Of a stretch of DNA of 64,000 bases, positions 18,501-25,602 are shown in pieces. The translations under genes and the position numbers were made by a program. The notes under the pieces were generated by a model. It was not told the origin of the DNA. It saw only the letters and a program-made list of their open reading frames with translations, and made no database searches. How positions within the stretch are numbered: position 1 is the stretch's first letter; every line of letters starts with the position of its first letter. This DNA is from Arenibacter algicola (GTDB lineage Bacteria; Bacteroidota; Bacteroidia; Flavobacteriales; Flavobacteriaceae): contig NZ_JAHKPO010000003.1 of assembly GCF_018860365.1 (NCBI RefSeq), forward strand, positions 124,001 through 188,000, given 5' to 3'.

Positions 18501-18760
18501 TTTGTAATTGGTATAGATTGGCTTACAAAGCCCAAAGACGAGAACTGTAGTACATCCCCATTTTTTACCTCAATTTGGTAATTTCCATCAAAGTCGGTTG
18601 CCGTACCGGTAGTAGTATTGGCTATAATTACATTCACTCCAGGCACTGGGATCTGGGCAGCATCCGTTACCGTTCCGGACAGTATTCGTCCATCTTGGGC
18701 GAACAGTGCAATATTGAATAACAATACTACTGTTAGAATTAAATTGGTTTTGAATTTCAT
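15578..18760 (-). CDS. susC: SusC-family TonB-linked outer-membrane importer
   Basis: The protein has 1060 residues. A signal peptide is followed by a carboxypeptidase-D-like regulatory domain (LSGTVTDAAQIPVPGVNVII), the TonB box region EVVVVGYGTIKK, the plug (VRIQNQSGEPGADPKIQIRA, LIVVDGYPI, ESLEVLKDAASAAIYGSLGA) and the 22-strand barrel to the C-terminus. It imports alginate oligosaccharides with SusD. The ATG at 18760 begins the signal peptide; the longer frame from 18832 does not. The 5' region is long: the promoter at 19103-19133 gives a leader of about 335 nt containing the shared hairpin element. Confidence 0.95.
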   Translation of the reverse strand: MKFKTNLILTVVLLFNIALFAQDGRILSGTVTDAAQIPVPGVNVIIANTTTGTATDFDGNYQIEVKNGDVLQFSSLGFVSQSIPITNQEQLNITLQEDASQLDEVVVVGYGTIKKSHLTGAVAKVGGDEVAAVQVARVDDALAGKLSGVRIQNQSGEPGADPKIQIRAASSVSGDSGPLIVVDGYPISGNLATVNPNDIESLEVLKDAASAAIYGSLGANGVILVTTKKGKAGKVNFNYNSYTSTSSKYVKDIEMLKTAGEWANELQTSAYDLSETDPGLLAYRLDAYANAPDVVSIEDWLFKNGSSTSHDFSVSGGSENIKAFASLGYLNTEGIVKGQGYERYNGRMNLDANLGAKLKAGLSMNGYYGKQDIVPWEMRDLLRSYSISPIYHTQASIDFVQQLDQKRQALFNSGFTGNNIGRSFDQDYRGIGLDPTSIYDLQPGDVVHDWQYGRNQNGIGGTGDAGVAAKFDNSQRWKKTYFGNVSSYLQYEIIEGLNIKTVFGADLEDTQTYEYHGILSDGQQRSNQTELDISNIKKSTVLSTTTLNYAKVFADKHDISAVAGMEFVNTYYKGIVNNGSNVPFGLPLNYDFFDPADVITNEIDETQSRNGFFGRIAYAFDDRYLLSASIRRDGDSRFGANEKYAVFPALSLGWNIHNESFFGNADAFSLFKLRFSTGSLGTASFLGSYNSLSILGTSPTAFGTGFLIPEDIANPDLTWQTNKETNYGVDTGFINNRIRLSVDYYTSDVQDMLINQSVSEVLGTPAIKLNRGDVTSSGLEFELNTKIITNQNFSWNINANLSTAKSEITNLGELTELPRQIYGGPSGRGPEFRNYVGGEIGEMWGYEVTGEVETIHMSDPSRGVGFGAGEWYVVDQNGDGEITYEGDYVKLGSATPDFYWGLSSSMSIKNFDFSFQFQGSQGAELYNIDPIYWKSQFGGRLKSSFDANNDGIADASGKFYQETRNAHGSGIQDASFTALRNITLGYTLDPDLTDKIGIGSMRVYVAATNLLYIMADNYTSFNPEGVEIENDGYAGPTTYGYQEGASPIVRSFTLGVNVNF

Positions 18761-18912
18761 TAGTGATTTAATTAAGTTAGTAATAAATTCTGGCTCATTT
18801 GCCGTGGGTACCTTTAATGTGATATTGTTCACATTTAATCCTTCAACTTACTAAAACACATTGCTGCACTAATATTCAATGAAATTACTTAGTTTTGCAG
18901 TAAATATGTAAT

Positions 18913-18995
18913 TAGTATTATTTGCATGTTTTGGTATTACTTCCCTTCAGAATGAAGTAATCTTTTTACAAAAGGATGGGTGTGCGCCCGTCCTT
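18913..18995 (-). promoter_or_regulatory. Shared leader element, susC copy
   Basis: The minus-strand hairpin AAGGACGGG/CCCATCCTT (18995-18987 with 18980-18972) has a CGCACA loop. It is followed by TCTGAAGGGAAGTAATAC (18934-18951) and AAATAATACTA (18913-18923). The 18-nt box differs at one base from the copy before the MFS gene. The hairpin stem has a quite different sequence from that copy but still pairs. It lies 153 bp before the susC start, inside the predicted 5' untranslated region. On the plus strand the same hairpin is followed by a long T run and could also stop transcription in that direction. Confidence 0.65.
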
Positions 18996-19067
18996 TTTTT
19001 TTGTTAAATTCTAGGGTTTATTATTAAGTGTGTTTCTTTTAACATGGTCTTGTTGTTTTAAGTTTTT

Positions 19068-19106
19068 CTGGTAAACCAAATTGGTTAACCAGTTTGGTTT
19101 ACCAAA
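19068..19106. promoter_or_regulatory. Operator 2 (susC), three units
   Basis: Three palindromic units TGGTAAACCA (19069), TGGTTAACCA (19082) and TGGTTTACCA (19095) are spaced exactly 13 bp start to start. It is the only copy in the window with three units. It abuts the susC -7 box at 19103-19110. Confidence 0.88.
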
Positions 19107-19133
19107 TATATGTTATTTAATTGTTAATTAAAA
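19103..19133 (-). promoter_or_regulatory. Promoter of susC-susD
   Basis: On the minus strand the -7 box is TATATTTG (19110-19103), with a 19-bp spacer and a weak -33 box TTTT (19133-19130). The -7 box ends inside operator 2. Confidence 0.65.
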
Positions 19134-19217
19134 ATTTAATTACAATTTTTGTGTGTTAAATTTTTCTATCTGCTAATTGGAGCTTGTAGAAATTATCAAA
19201 TTCGTATTTGATCTATT

Positions 19218-19970
19218 CTATGAAAAGGCAAGTCCACCGTTAATATCGATGTTTGCCCCTGTAATAAAGGAAGTTTCAGAAGATGCCAGGCAGGCCACTG
19301 CATTGGCAATTTCCTCTGCCGAGCCTTCCCTGCGAAGTGGGGTCATTCCTGCTACTTTCTCCCGTACTTCATCTGTGGTGAAGGTGTCGTGAAAGGTGGT
19401 GGCAATCATACCGGGACAAAGGGCATTTACCCGAATATTTTTTGGGCCCACCTCTTTGGCCAGACCTCTAGTAAAGGTCATTATAGCTCCTTTTGATGTT
19501 GCATAGGCTATAGATCCACCGCCCCCACCATCCCTACCGGCCTGGGAGGCTATATTTACTATGGAGGCCCCAGATTTCATATGGGGCAAAACTGCCTTGG
19601 TGACCAAGAAAGTTGAATTAAGATTTAATTTAATCACCTTGTCAAAAAAAGCTTCGTCCATCTCAGCTACTGTCTTTCGGGCAACCAGGCCACCGGCATT
19701 GTTTACCAGTACGTCTATAGTATCACCATAATTGCCAATGGTTTCCTTTATGAGTCTATCTACTTCGGATTTCTTGGTCACATCCGCCTTGACAATGATG
19801 GCTTCCCCACCGGCCGATTTAATTGCGTTCAGAGTTTCTTTGGCATTTGCTTCATTGCTATAGTAATTTACTACAACCTTAGCACCTTCCTTGGCCAATT
19901 TAATGGAAATGGCCTTTCCAATATCTCTAGTGCCACCTGTAACAATGGCTATTTTTCCTTTTAAATTCAT
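19218..19970 (-). CDS. SDR-family oxidoreductase (KdgF-linked)
   Basis: This 250-residue short-chain dehydrogenase has catalytic S142, Y156 and K160 and NNAG at 90-93. The cofactor loop reads TGGTRDIG (residues 11-18): the middle glycine of TGxxxGxG is an aspartate. The gene is third in the PL7-kdgF-SDR unit, 48 bp after kdgF, so it is likely an uronate or DEH reductase acting with KdgF. A FabG-like activity cannot be excluded. With the SDR at 10912 the locus has two candidates for the DEH step, as in some alginate degraders with NADH- and NADPH-linked pairs. Confidence 0.83.
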   Translation of the reverse strand: MNLKGKIAIVTGGTRDIGKAISIKLAKEGAKVVVNYYSNEANAKETLNAIKSAGGEAIIVKADVTKKSEVDRLIKETIGNYGDTIDVLVNNAGGLVARKTVAEMDEAFFDKVIKLNLNSTFLVTKAVLPHMKSGASIVNIASQAGRDGGGGGSIAYATSKGAIMTFTRGLAKEVGPKNIRVNALCPGMIATTFHDTFTTDEVREKVAGMTPLRREGSAEEIANAVACLASSETSFITGANIDINGGLAFS

Positions 19971-20018
19971 ATGTGTTGTTTATGACATAAAGTCTTCCCG
20001 AAAAGGGCGTTTTTTTTA

Positions 20019-20396
20019 TTATGACTTCTTATCTCCAAAATACGATACCTCTCCACCGCTCAAGAAATCTTCTCTTACAGGACTAAATGTGTCAATTAGT
20101 ATCCCTTCTTCCAAACAAACTGCACTATGCAATAGATTAGGTTCAATATAAACTCCATCTCCTGCTTCTACAATTTTCTTTTCTCCATTAATTTCAAATT
20201 CAAATTTACCTGAAGCACAATAGGTAGCTTGTGTATGAAAATGTTTATGTGGGGAACCTAATGCTCCTTTTTCAAACTTCACTTTTACCATCATGATTTG
20301 GTTATCGTACCCCAAAAACTGTCTTGATACTCCTCCTCCAAGTTCTTCCCATTCCATTTCTTTTGTGGTGATGTACTTTTTACTAAATCGTTTCAT
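20019..20396 (-). CDS. kdgF: KdgF-type cupin, unsaturated-uronate linearising protein
   Basis: This 125-residue single-domain cupin has metal ligands visible as H50, H52, Q56 (SPHKHFHTQ) and H90 (IEPNLLHSAV). This matches KdgF, which converts 4,5-unsaturated monouronates from alginate or pectin lyases into the linear 5-keto form (DEH). It lies 71 bp after the PL7 gene and 48 bp before an SDR, an order that matches the reaction sequence. It is a cytoplasmic protein with no signal peptide. Confidence 0.9.
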   Translation of the reverse strand: MKRFSKKYITTKEMEWEELGGGVSRQFLGYDNQIMMVKVKFEKGALGSPHKHFHTQATYCASGKFEFEINGEKKIVEAGDGVYIEPNLLHSAVCLEEGILIDTFSPVREDFLSGGEVSYFGDKKS

Positions 20397-20467
20397 TTTT
20401 TTATGATTTTAATATGTCTTTACTCTTTTTTAATAGCGATCAACTGCTTTATGTAAATCAATTCCAT

Positions 20468-22522
20468 TTACTTTGGTGGTGTACCCTGACCTACTGTTGC
20501 TTCCCTAAACCATACTTCCGTATAACAGCCATTTTCATATTGTTTGGCGATATCACCTCCATAGGTTTCCGCACCTGCAAACCAAACCATATTGGTTTCG
20601 GGACTTTTTCCATTGGTCTGGTTGTACGCCCCTTGTTTAAAATAATTCAACTCTCCACTATAAGCAGTGGTACGTTCAGTTCCATCTTGACCTATGGGAA
20701 CAAATAATTTCTTCATCTGTGCAGGAAAGTCCGAATTTTTTACATATTCAGATGAGATTAGATTTTTGGTAAATGTTTTAGTTTCGTGATCTTCACTTTT
20801 GAAGGTTAGATACATGATTCCCTTATAAACATTTACTTCATAACTGAATTCTTCACCCAATTCAATTCCATTTTTAGGCTCAGCGGGATAGTCGTTTTTA
20901 CCTTTTCCAATGACAGACATATCGTGCCCCCAAACAGCATTGGAATATTCCCACCTTCCGGAATTGTCATCACCTTCTGGATTGATTTCATAATTCCAAA
21001 AGACCGAACCTTTAGTGTGACCAGGAAACTTCTTGTAAAATATTTTTAGTGGTTCATTTTCATGTCCTTCACCACTGTGAATTTGCCCGACAACAGTTGA
21101 ATAAGAGGCAGCAACTCTGGCATCTCCAGAAATGGAGACCTGCATTACCTTGCAGGTACCTGTTAGTTTACCACCATCTTCAGGGAGCCATTCTCTTTTT
21201 TCGTGTAGTTCGGTTCTTGTATTACTGGAGTTTTTTGAAGTGACACCAGAATTTGGAGTTTTGTAGACTACCCAACGTCTTGTACCGTCAATCACGGTGT
21301 AGAAGAAATCTTTGTGTTCGAACTCCGTGATATCTTCCACCTCCGTGCCGTCACCCAACAATATTTTAAATTTATCCATAAAAGGAATTACCTCATTTGG
21401 GTAAACCGTTTTCGAACTTAAGCCATCATTCGCTTCGAAATAACCTGCATTCGAAATGGCATCATCGCTGATTGTGATATCTGCTGATTTAAACCAAACC
21501 TCGGCGTAATTGCCATCTGCATATTGTTTTTGTATATCACCACCATGGGTTTCGGCACCAGAACACCAGACTTTATTGATTTTAGGGTCTTTCCCGTTGG
21601 TTTGGTTATACGTGCCCAATTTGAAAAATAGGCCCTCGCCGGTATACGCTTCTTTGCGCTCAAGGCCATCCTGCCCTATGGGTACAAATAATTTCTTGGT
21701 TTGCTCTGGCATGTCCGAAAGATTTGCATATTCAGAGGAAATAAGATTTTTAGTGAATTTTTTGGTCTCATGGCCTTCACTCGTGAATGTTAGATACATC
21801 ATACCTTCCTTAATGACTACTTCATAAGTGAATTCTTCACCTAAAGCAATTCCGTCAACCGGTTCAGGGGGATAGGTGTTTTCATCAGTACCGACAACAG
21901 AAAAGTCATAGCCCCATATAGGATATGAATAATCCCATCTTTTGGAATTATCATCACCTGCAGTATTTATTTCGTAATGCCAAAAGACAGAGCCTTTTTC
22001 ATGCCCAGGAAATTTTTTATAAAAGATTTTAAGTGGTTCGTTTTCATGCCCATCTGCACTGTGAATCTGACCAACCACTACTGAATACGTTGAAGCAACG
22101 CGGGCATCGCCGGTAGTTGACACGTTCATTACCTTTAGGGTAGCTTTCATAGTAGCTTCTGTCATTGGTGACCACTTCTTTAATTGGGCCAATTCGGTTC
22201 TTGTATTGTTCGAGGTACCATGGGTATTTCCTGCATTTGGAGTTTTGAATACGACCCAATCCCCATGATCATCACTCGCAGTATAAAAGAAATTCTTGTT
22301 CTCATAGTCAAGTGCTTGGCCTACATTAGAGCCATCACCTAGGATCAAATTCCAATGTTGAAAAAATGGTATGATGTCGTTTGCACTGCGACCTAAGGCT
22401 ACATTGTCAGTTTTGTCTGTAGATTCTTGTTTTTTGTTTTCTTTACAGCTAATAAATAGCAAAATGGTACTTATCATGAATAAATAATGTACCGAAACCG
22501 AATTGAATACTTTAAAGTTCAT
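20468..22522 (-). CDS. Alginate lyase lipoprotein with two tandem PL7 domains
   Basis: The protein has 684 residues with a lipobox at C26 (LLFISC). Two full PL7 jelly-roll domains follow, of about residues 45-345 and 370-675. Each carries the family's three signatures: RTEL (R108 and R436), QIH (152-154 and 480-482) and the YNQ strand (305-307 and 633-635). All catalytic positions appear intact in both domains. PL7 enzymes beta-eliminate alginate endolytically. The gene has its own operator and promoter and leads the PL7-kdgF-SDR unit. The domains are roughly 60% identical by eye, implying a fairly recent internal duplication. Confidence 0.92.
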   Translation of the reverse strand: MNFKVFNSVSVHYLFMISTILLFISCKENKKQESTDKTDNVALGRSANDIIPFFQHWNLILGDGSNVGQALDYENKNFFYTASDDHGDWVVFKTPNAGNTHGTSNNTRTELAQLKKWSPMTEATMKATLKVMNVSTTGDARVASTYSVVVGQIHSADGHENEPLKIFYKKFPGHEKGSVFWHYEINTAGDDNSKRWDYSYPIWGYDFSVVGTDENTYPPEPVDGIALGEEFTYEVVIKEGMMYLTFTSEGHETKKFTKNLISSEYANLSDMPEQTKKLFVPIGQDGLERKEAYTGEGLFFKLGTYNQTNGKDPKINKVWCSGAETHGGDIQKQYADGNYAEVWFKSADITISDDAISNAGYFEANDGLSSKTVYPNEVIPFMDKFKILLGDGTEVEDITEFEHKDFFYTVIDGTRRWVVYKTPNSGVTSKNSSNTRTELHEKREWLPEDGGKLTGTCKVMQVSISGDARVAASYSTVVGQIHSGEGHENEPLKIFYKKFPGHTKGSVFWNYEINPEGDDNSGRWEYSNAVWGHDMSVIGKGKNDYPAEPKNGIELGEEFSYEVNVYKGIMYLTFKSEDHETKTFTKNLISSEYVKNSDFPAQMKKLFVPIGQDGTERTTAYSGELNYFKQGAYNQTNGKSPETNMVWFAGAETYGGDIAKQYENGCYTEVWFREATVGQGTPPK

Positions 22523-22687
22523 ATTATATGGGTTATGTTTTCTATAAAAACCGTAAAAAGTTATTTTTTTAACGGCAAGGATAATTTCTTCAACAATCTA
22601 AAAGAAACCTTCTATCAGATGGTTTTACCTGCACTTCTACGATAACGAAAGCCATTAAAAAACATAGCGAAAGTGATTTTGTAAAAA

Positions 22688-22712
22688 TTGGTTTACCAGA
22701 TTGGTTTACCAA
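22688..22712. promoter_or_regulatory. Operator 3 (PL7 gene)
   Basis: Two identical units TGGTTTACCA (22689-22698 and 22702-22711) are spaced 13 bp apart. They sit about 170 bp before the PL7 start and overlap its -7 box. Confidence 0.87.
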
Positions 22713-22740
22713 AAATACGCAAATTTGTGGAACCACCAAA
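22710..22740 (-). promoter_or_regulatory. Promoter of the PL7-kdgF-SDR unit
   Basis: The -33 box TTTG (22740-22737), a 19-bp spacer and the -7 box TATTTTTG (22717-22710) are a full match to the Bacteroidota consensus. The last bases are shared with operator 3. Confidence 0.75.
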
Positions 22741-23157
22741 TATTTAACATTAAATCCATCTGTTTTATCTTTAATTAATAATATTCTATCTGTGAAATTG
22801 CTAATTCGGCAAATATGAATTTTGCTCTAAGAGAGTATTGTATAGGGGGTATTCAAAAAAGAATTTGGGATTAAGGTTCTTTATTCCAAAAGACCGCTAA
22901 ATAATAGACCTTATAAGATCTAATCAAATTAGAAGCAATGGTATTACATCGCTTGGATAAATTGTGGTTTTTGAATCTTGATTATTGGACCTCTTAGCGG
23001 TATTAAGAGAGCTATTTATTACTGCTATATGAGCTGGTACGAATAATTTTGCAATTATGGCGGCCATTTTAATAGGTTTTAATTTTTGTTTATTTCTTTT
23101 TAATTAGAAACATTGGATGTGATCCTTGCAAAGTGGCTTAATGAAAGGGGGATTGGT
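22741..23157. other. Intergenic region without a supported gene
   Basis: About 420 bp lie between the PL7 promoter and the end of the PL6 gene. I see no recognisable gene, terminator or repeat. A 47-codon frame on the minus strand (22924-23067) has no protein-like features. Confidence 0.6.
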
Positions 23158-25467
23158 TTAGTACAGTAATTTCATTTCTAAATTCTCTTCAACACGGATT
23201 TCCCCTGAATTGCTTATCTCATTGTCCGAATAGGTATTGTTTTTCGCTCCCCAAAGTAAGGCTACCAGTTTTACCGGATTGTTTTTAAAGGTGTTTTTGG
23301 AAATATCGACATTTACAATGCCATGGGAGTTGATCAGAATTCCACTTTTTTCTTGTGCCCCACAATTTGTGAAGGTGCTGTTGGTGACCAACAGATTCCC
23401 ACCAATGGTAGATTCGTCATAACCTCCACGATAGTAGTCGATCACATTGCTTTTTACATTGGAGAACCGGCAATTATTTATAGTTAGGTATTCAGTGTTA
23501 TAATCTCCTAGATCATTAGTTTCTTCTGATAGTTCCAAACCATTTTCGCAGTTTAAAATTGAAGTGTTTTCAAAGGTGATACGTTCTGCAAAGGACTCTT
23601 TATAGACCTTTAAGACATAATTAAAATCATTGATATCACAATCGGCAACCGTTAACCCAAAATGTGTAAACATATTTTCTTTTAAACTGGCAAATGCATG
23701 TTGGGCATTATTTCCTTTTAATGTTACATTTTTCAGATTTAAAAAGCCTTTAGGTTGAAGTTGGAATAATGGTGAATTTTCTGCTCCTGAATAATTTAGG
23801 ACAACTTTTGACTTATCCAAAGATTGAATGGTCAGCTTTTTATTGATTATCAAGGATTTCGGGATATCATAATTTCCCGCTTCCAGTGAAATTATATCTC
23901 CATTATCCGCTTCATTTATTTTTGTTTGTAGATTTTCTGTTTTTGCAACAACTAGCATTTTAGGTTGAGGAGCTTCTGCTGTAGCTGAATACCAACTTGG
24001 ACCATATTTGGACCGGTCCAAAATTTTTGGGTCTTTAAAATCCGTATTCGTGAAGGCTCCAATAGAATTGTTTTTGGCCCTGGAATTTCCAACTAAATCT
24101 TTCGAAATTTTTTCAAATTCAAACCCTTGGTAAGGTTCAATAGCTATTTTGGAAGAAGGGATTAGAATATTTTCACCAATTTCTTTAACATCAATATTTA
24201 CAGCCTCCAATCCGTCATAAGCTTTAAAATCCACGCCTTGATTATTGATGGCGTTGCTTCTAAAGGTCACTCCATCGGCCTTATCGTGTTCCACAACCGG
24301 TGAAGCATCACCTTTTTCATTATAAATTACGTTGTTGGCAATTATTGTCCTTATGGGTCTGGCTGAACGAATTTCAGAAGAAGGCAAAACATCTTCCTGA
24401 CTTAAATTTTGACCAACTCCGAATTGCCAGGGGGAATCGCAATTTATGTAGGTATTATAAGTGACCACTACATCTGTAACCTGATTGTATCTGTTTAGGG
24501 GTGATTTTGGAATTCCGTTCATCACGGCCAGGGCACTTCTAAAATTCTTCCCTTTTATATTGTAGAAGTAATTGTTGGTTACCCAATGCCCAGTATTGAT
24601 TATTCTGATACCTCCTATGTTTTCGTTTTTACCATCGCCAATAAAGTAATTGCCATCAATAGTGCAATAATTACCGTGTCTTGTTACCAAAGAACCTTCG
24701 CTTTTGTAGAATACATTATTTCTGAACTCATTGAAGTTGGTTTTACTGGAAATAATTTCAACTTCGCCATTGCACTCTTCAAATAAATTATTTGCAACCT
24801 TTGTATAACTTGGGGACATTGATGAATAGCTATTGCCAATTTGAATAGTCTCGCCACTTGCCCCCCCTTTTGGAGGTCTAGGCCCAAAATGGTTGTTAAT
24901 GATCTGATGGTAATTCTTTATGCTCTCATTGCCTTCCAGATCCACCCTAATAGTTGGGCCACGATTTGTTTTCCCGGCAATATAATTGTTGCTCAGGGTA
25001 TTGTGTCTTCCCCAAAATTGAACCCAAAGATCCGTATCATCACGATGCATTTTATTAAAATCCTCAATAACGCAATTGGTAACGGTGCAGTGATTGCCTA
25101 TCATATTTTCGGCCACCCTAAATTCCAATACTGCTTCGCTCGGGGAATGACCATTTCTAAAGTGCAGACCATCGACCACTAAGTACTTCCCTCCAAATTT
25201 TAAATCGGATACCCCTTCAATAAAAACTTTTCCAGGTGTTTCAGCTTTAATTGTAATTGGCTTGTCTTCTGTGCCTTCACCTATAAATTTGATTTGGACA
25301 TCTTTCCATATACCATTGGCCATCACAATGTTATCCCCAGCCTGTGCATTTTTTATGGCTTCTTCCAATTCTTCAGGAGTGCCTACGGTTTTGGTATTAA
25401 GATTGGTCTTTTCCCCACAAGCGCCGATAATAAACAAAAAGCAAAATAATGTTACTAGTCTTGTCAT
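23158..25467 (-). CDS. PL6-family alginate lyase lipoprotein, two beta-helix domains
   Basis: The protein has 769 residues with a lipobox at C17 (FIIGAC). The N-terminal right-handed beta-helix is chondroitinase-B-like. It carries the Brønsted pair K242 (SSK) and R263 (VTRHG), spaced 21 residues as in PL6 lyases, and acidic Ca2+ ligands E235 and E237 (EVEI). A second parallel beta-helix occupies about residues 510-769, as in two-domain PL6_1 enzymes. It should degrade alginate at the cell surface. It is the first gene of the locus in transcription order and is driven by the promoter at 25526-25556. Confidence 0.92.
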   Translation of the reverse strand: MTRLVTLFCFLFIIGACGEKTNLNTKTVGTPEELEEAIKNAQAGDNIVMANGIWKDVQIKFIGEGTEDKPITIKAETPGKVFIEGVSDLKFGGKYLVVDGLHFRNGHSPSEAVLEFRVAENMIGNHCTVTNCVIEDFNKMHRDDTDLWVQFWGRHNTLSNNYIAGKTNRGPTIRVDLEGNESIKNYHQIINNHFGPRPPKGGASGETIQIGNSYSSMSPSYTKVANNLFEECNGEVEIISSKTNFNEFRNNVFYKSEGSLVTRHGNYCTIDGNYFIGDGKNENIGGIRIINTGHWVTNNYFYNIKGKNFRSALAVMNGIPKSPLNRYNQVTDVVVTYNTYINCDSPWQFGVGQNLSQEDVLPSSEIRSARPIRTIIANNVIYNEKGDASPVVEHDKADGVTFRSNAINNQGVDFKAYDGLEAVNIDVKEIGENILIPSSKIAIEPYQGFEFEKISKDLVGNSRAKNNSIGAFTNTDFKDPKILDRSKYGPSWYSATAEAPQPKMLVVAKTENLQTKINEADNGDIISLEAGNYDIPKSLIINKKLTIQSLDKSKVVLNYSGAENSPLFQLQPKGFLNLKNVTLKGNNAQHAFASLKENMFTHFGLTVADCDINDFNYVLKVYKESFAERITFENTSILNCENGLELSEETNDLGDYNTEYLTINNCRFSNVKSNVIDYYRGGYDESTIGGNLLVTNSTFTNCGAQEKSGILINSHGIVNVDISKNTFKNNPVKLVALLWGAKNNTYSDNEISNSGEIRVEENLEMKLLY

Positions 25468-25503
25468 AATTAATGAATTTTATGTAGCACTTATAATTAT
25501 TAA

Positions 25504-25528
25504 TTGGTTAACCAGATTGGTTAACCAA
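25504..25528. promoter_or_regulatory. Operator 4 (PL6 gene and divergent branch)
   Basis: Two perfect units TGGTTAACCA (25505-25514 and 25518-25527) are spaced 13 bp apart: the cleanest copy. It lies in the 135-bp gap between divergent genes and touches promoter elements of both. Confidence 0.9.
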
Positions 25529-25543
25529 AAATACGTATATTTG
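25517..25543 (+). promoter_or_regulatory. Promoter of the divergent isomerase-like gene
   Basis: TTG at 25517-25519, a 16-bp spacer and TATATTTG at 25536-25543. The -33 box lies inside operator 4 and the -7 box inside the opposing PL6 promoter, so the two promoters interlock. Confidence 0.6.
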
Positions 25544-25556
25544 TTGGACTAACAAA
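25526..25556 (-). promoter_or_regulatory. Promoter of the PL6 gene
   Basis: The -33 box TTTG (25556-25553), a 19-bp spacer and the -7 box TATTTTTG (25533-25526) have the same geometry as the PL7 promoter. The -7 box ends in operator 4. Confidence 0.75.
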
Positions 25557-25602
25557 TTTTTAACATAAAAACTGTGTAATAATCTATAAAGCAACCTATA
25601 AA

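Noticed and set aside
18972-19003. The susC leader hairpin as an ordinary plus-strand terminator
   Set aside because: No plus-strand gene ends upstream of it, and the loop and following box are shared with the MFS leader, so a simple terminator does not explain it.
22924-23067. 47-codon frame in the gap between PL7 and PL6 genes (minus strand)
   Set aside because: No domain, signal or start context; the composition is like non-coding sequence.
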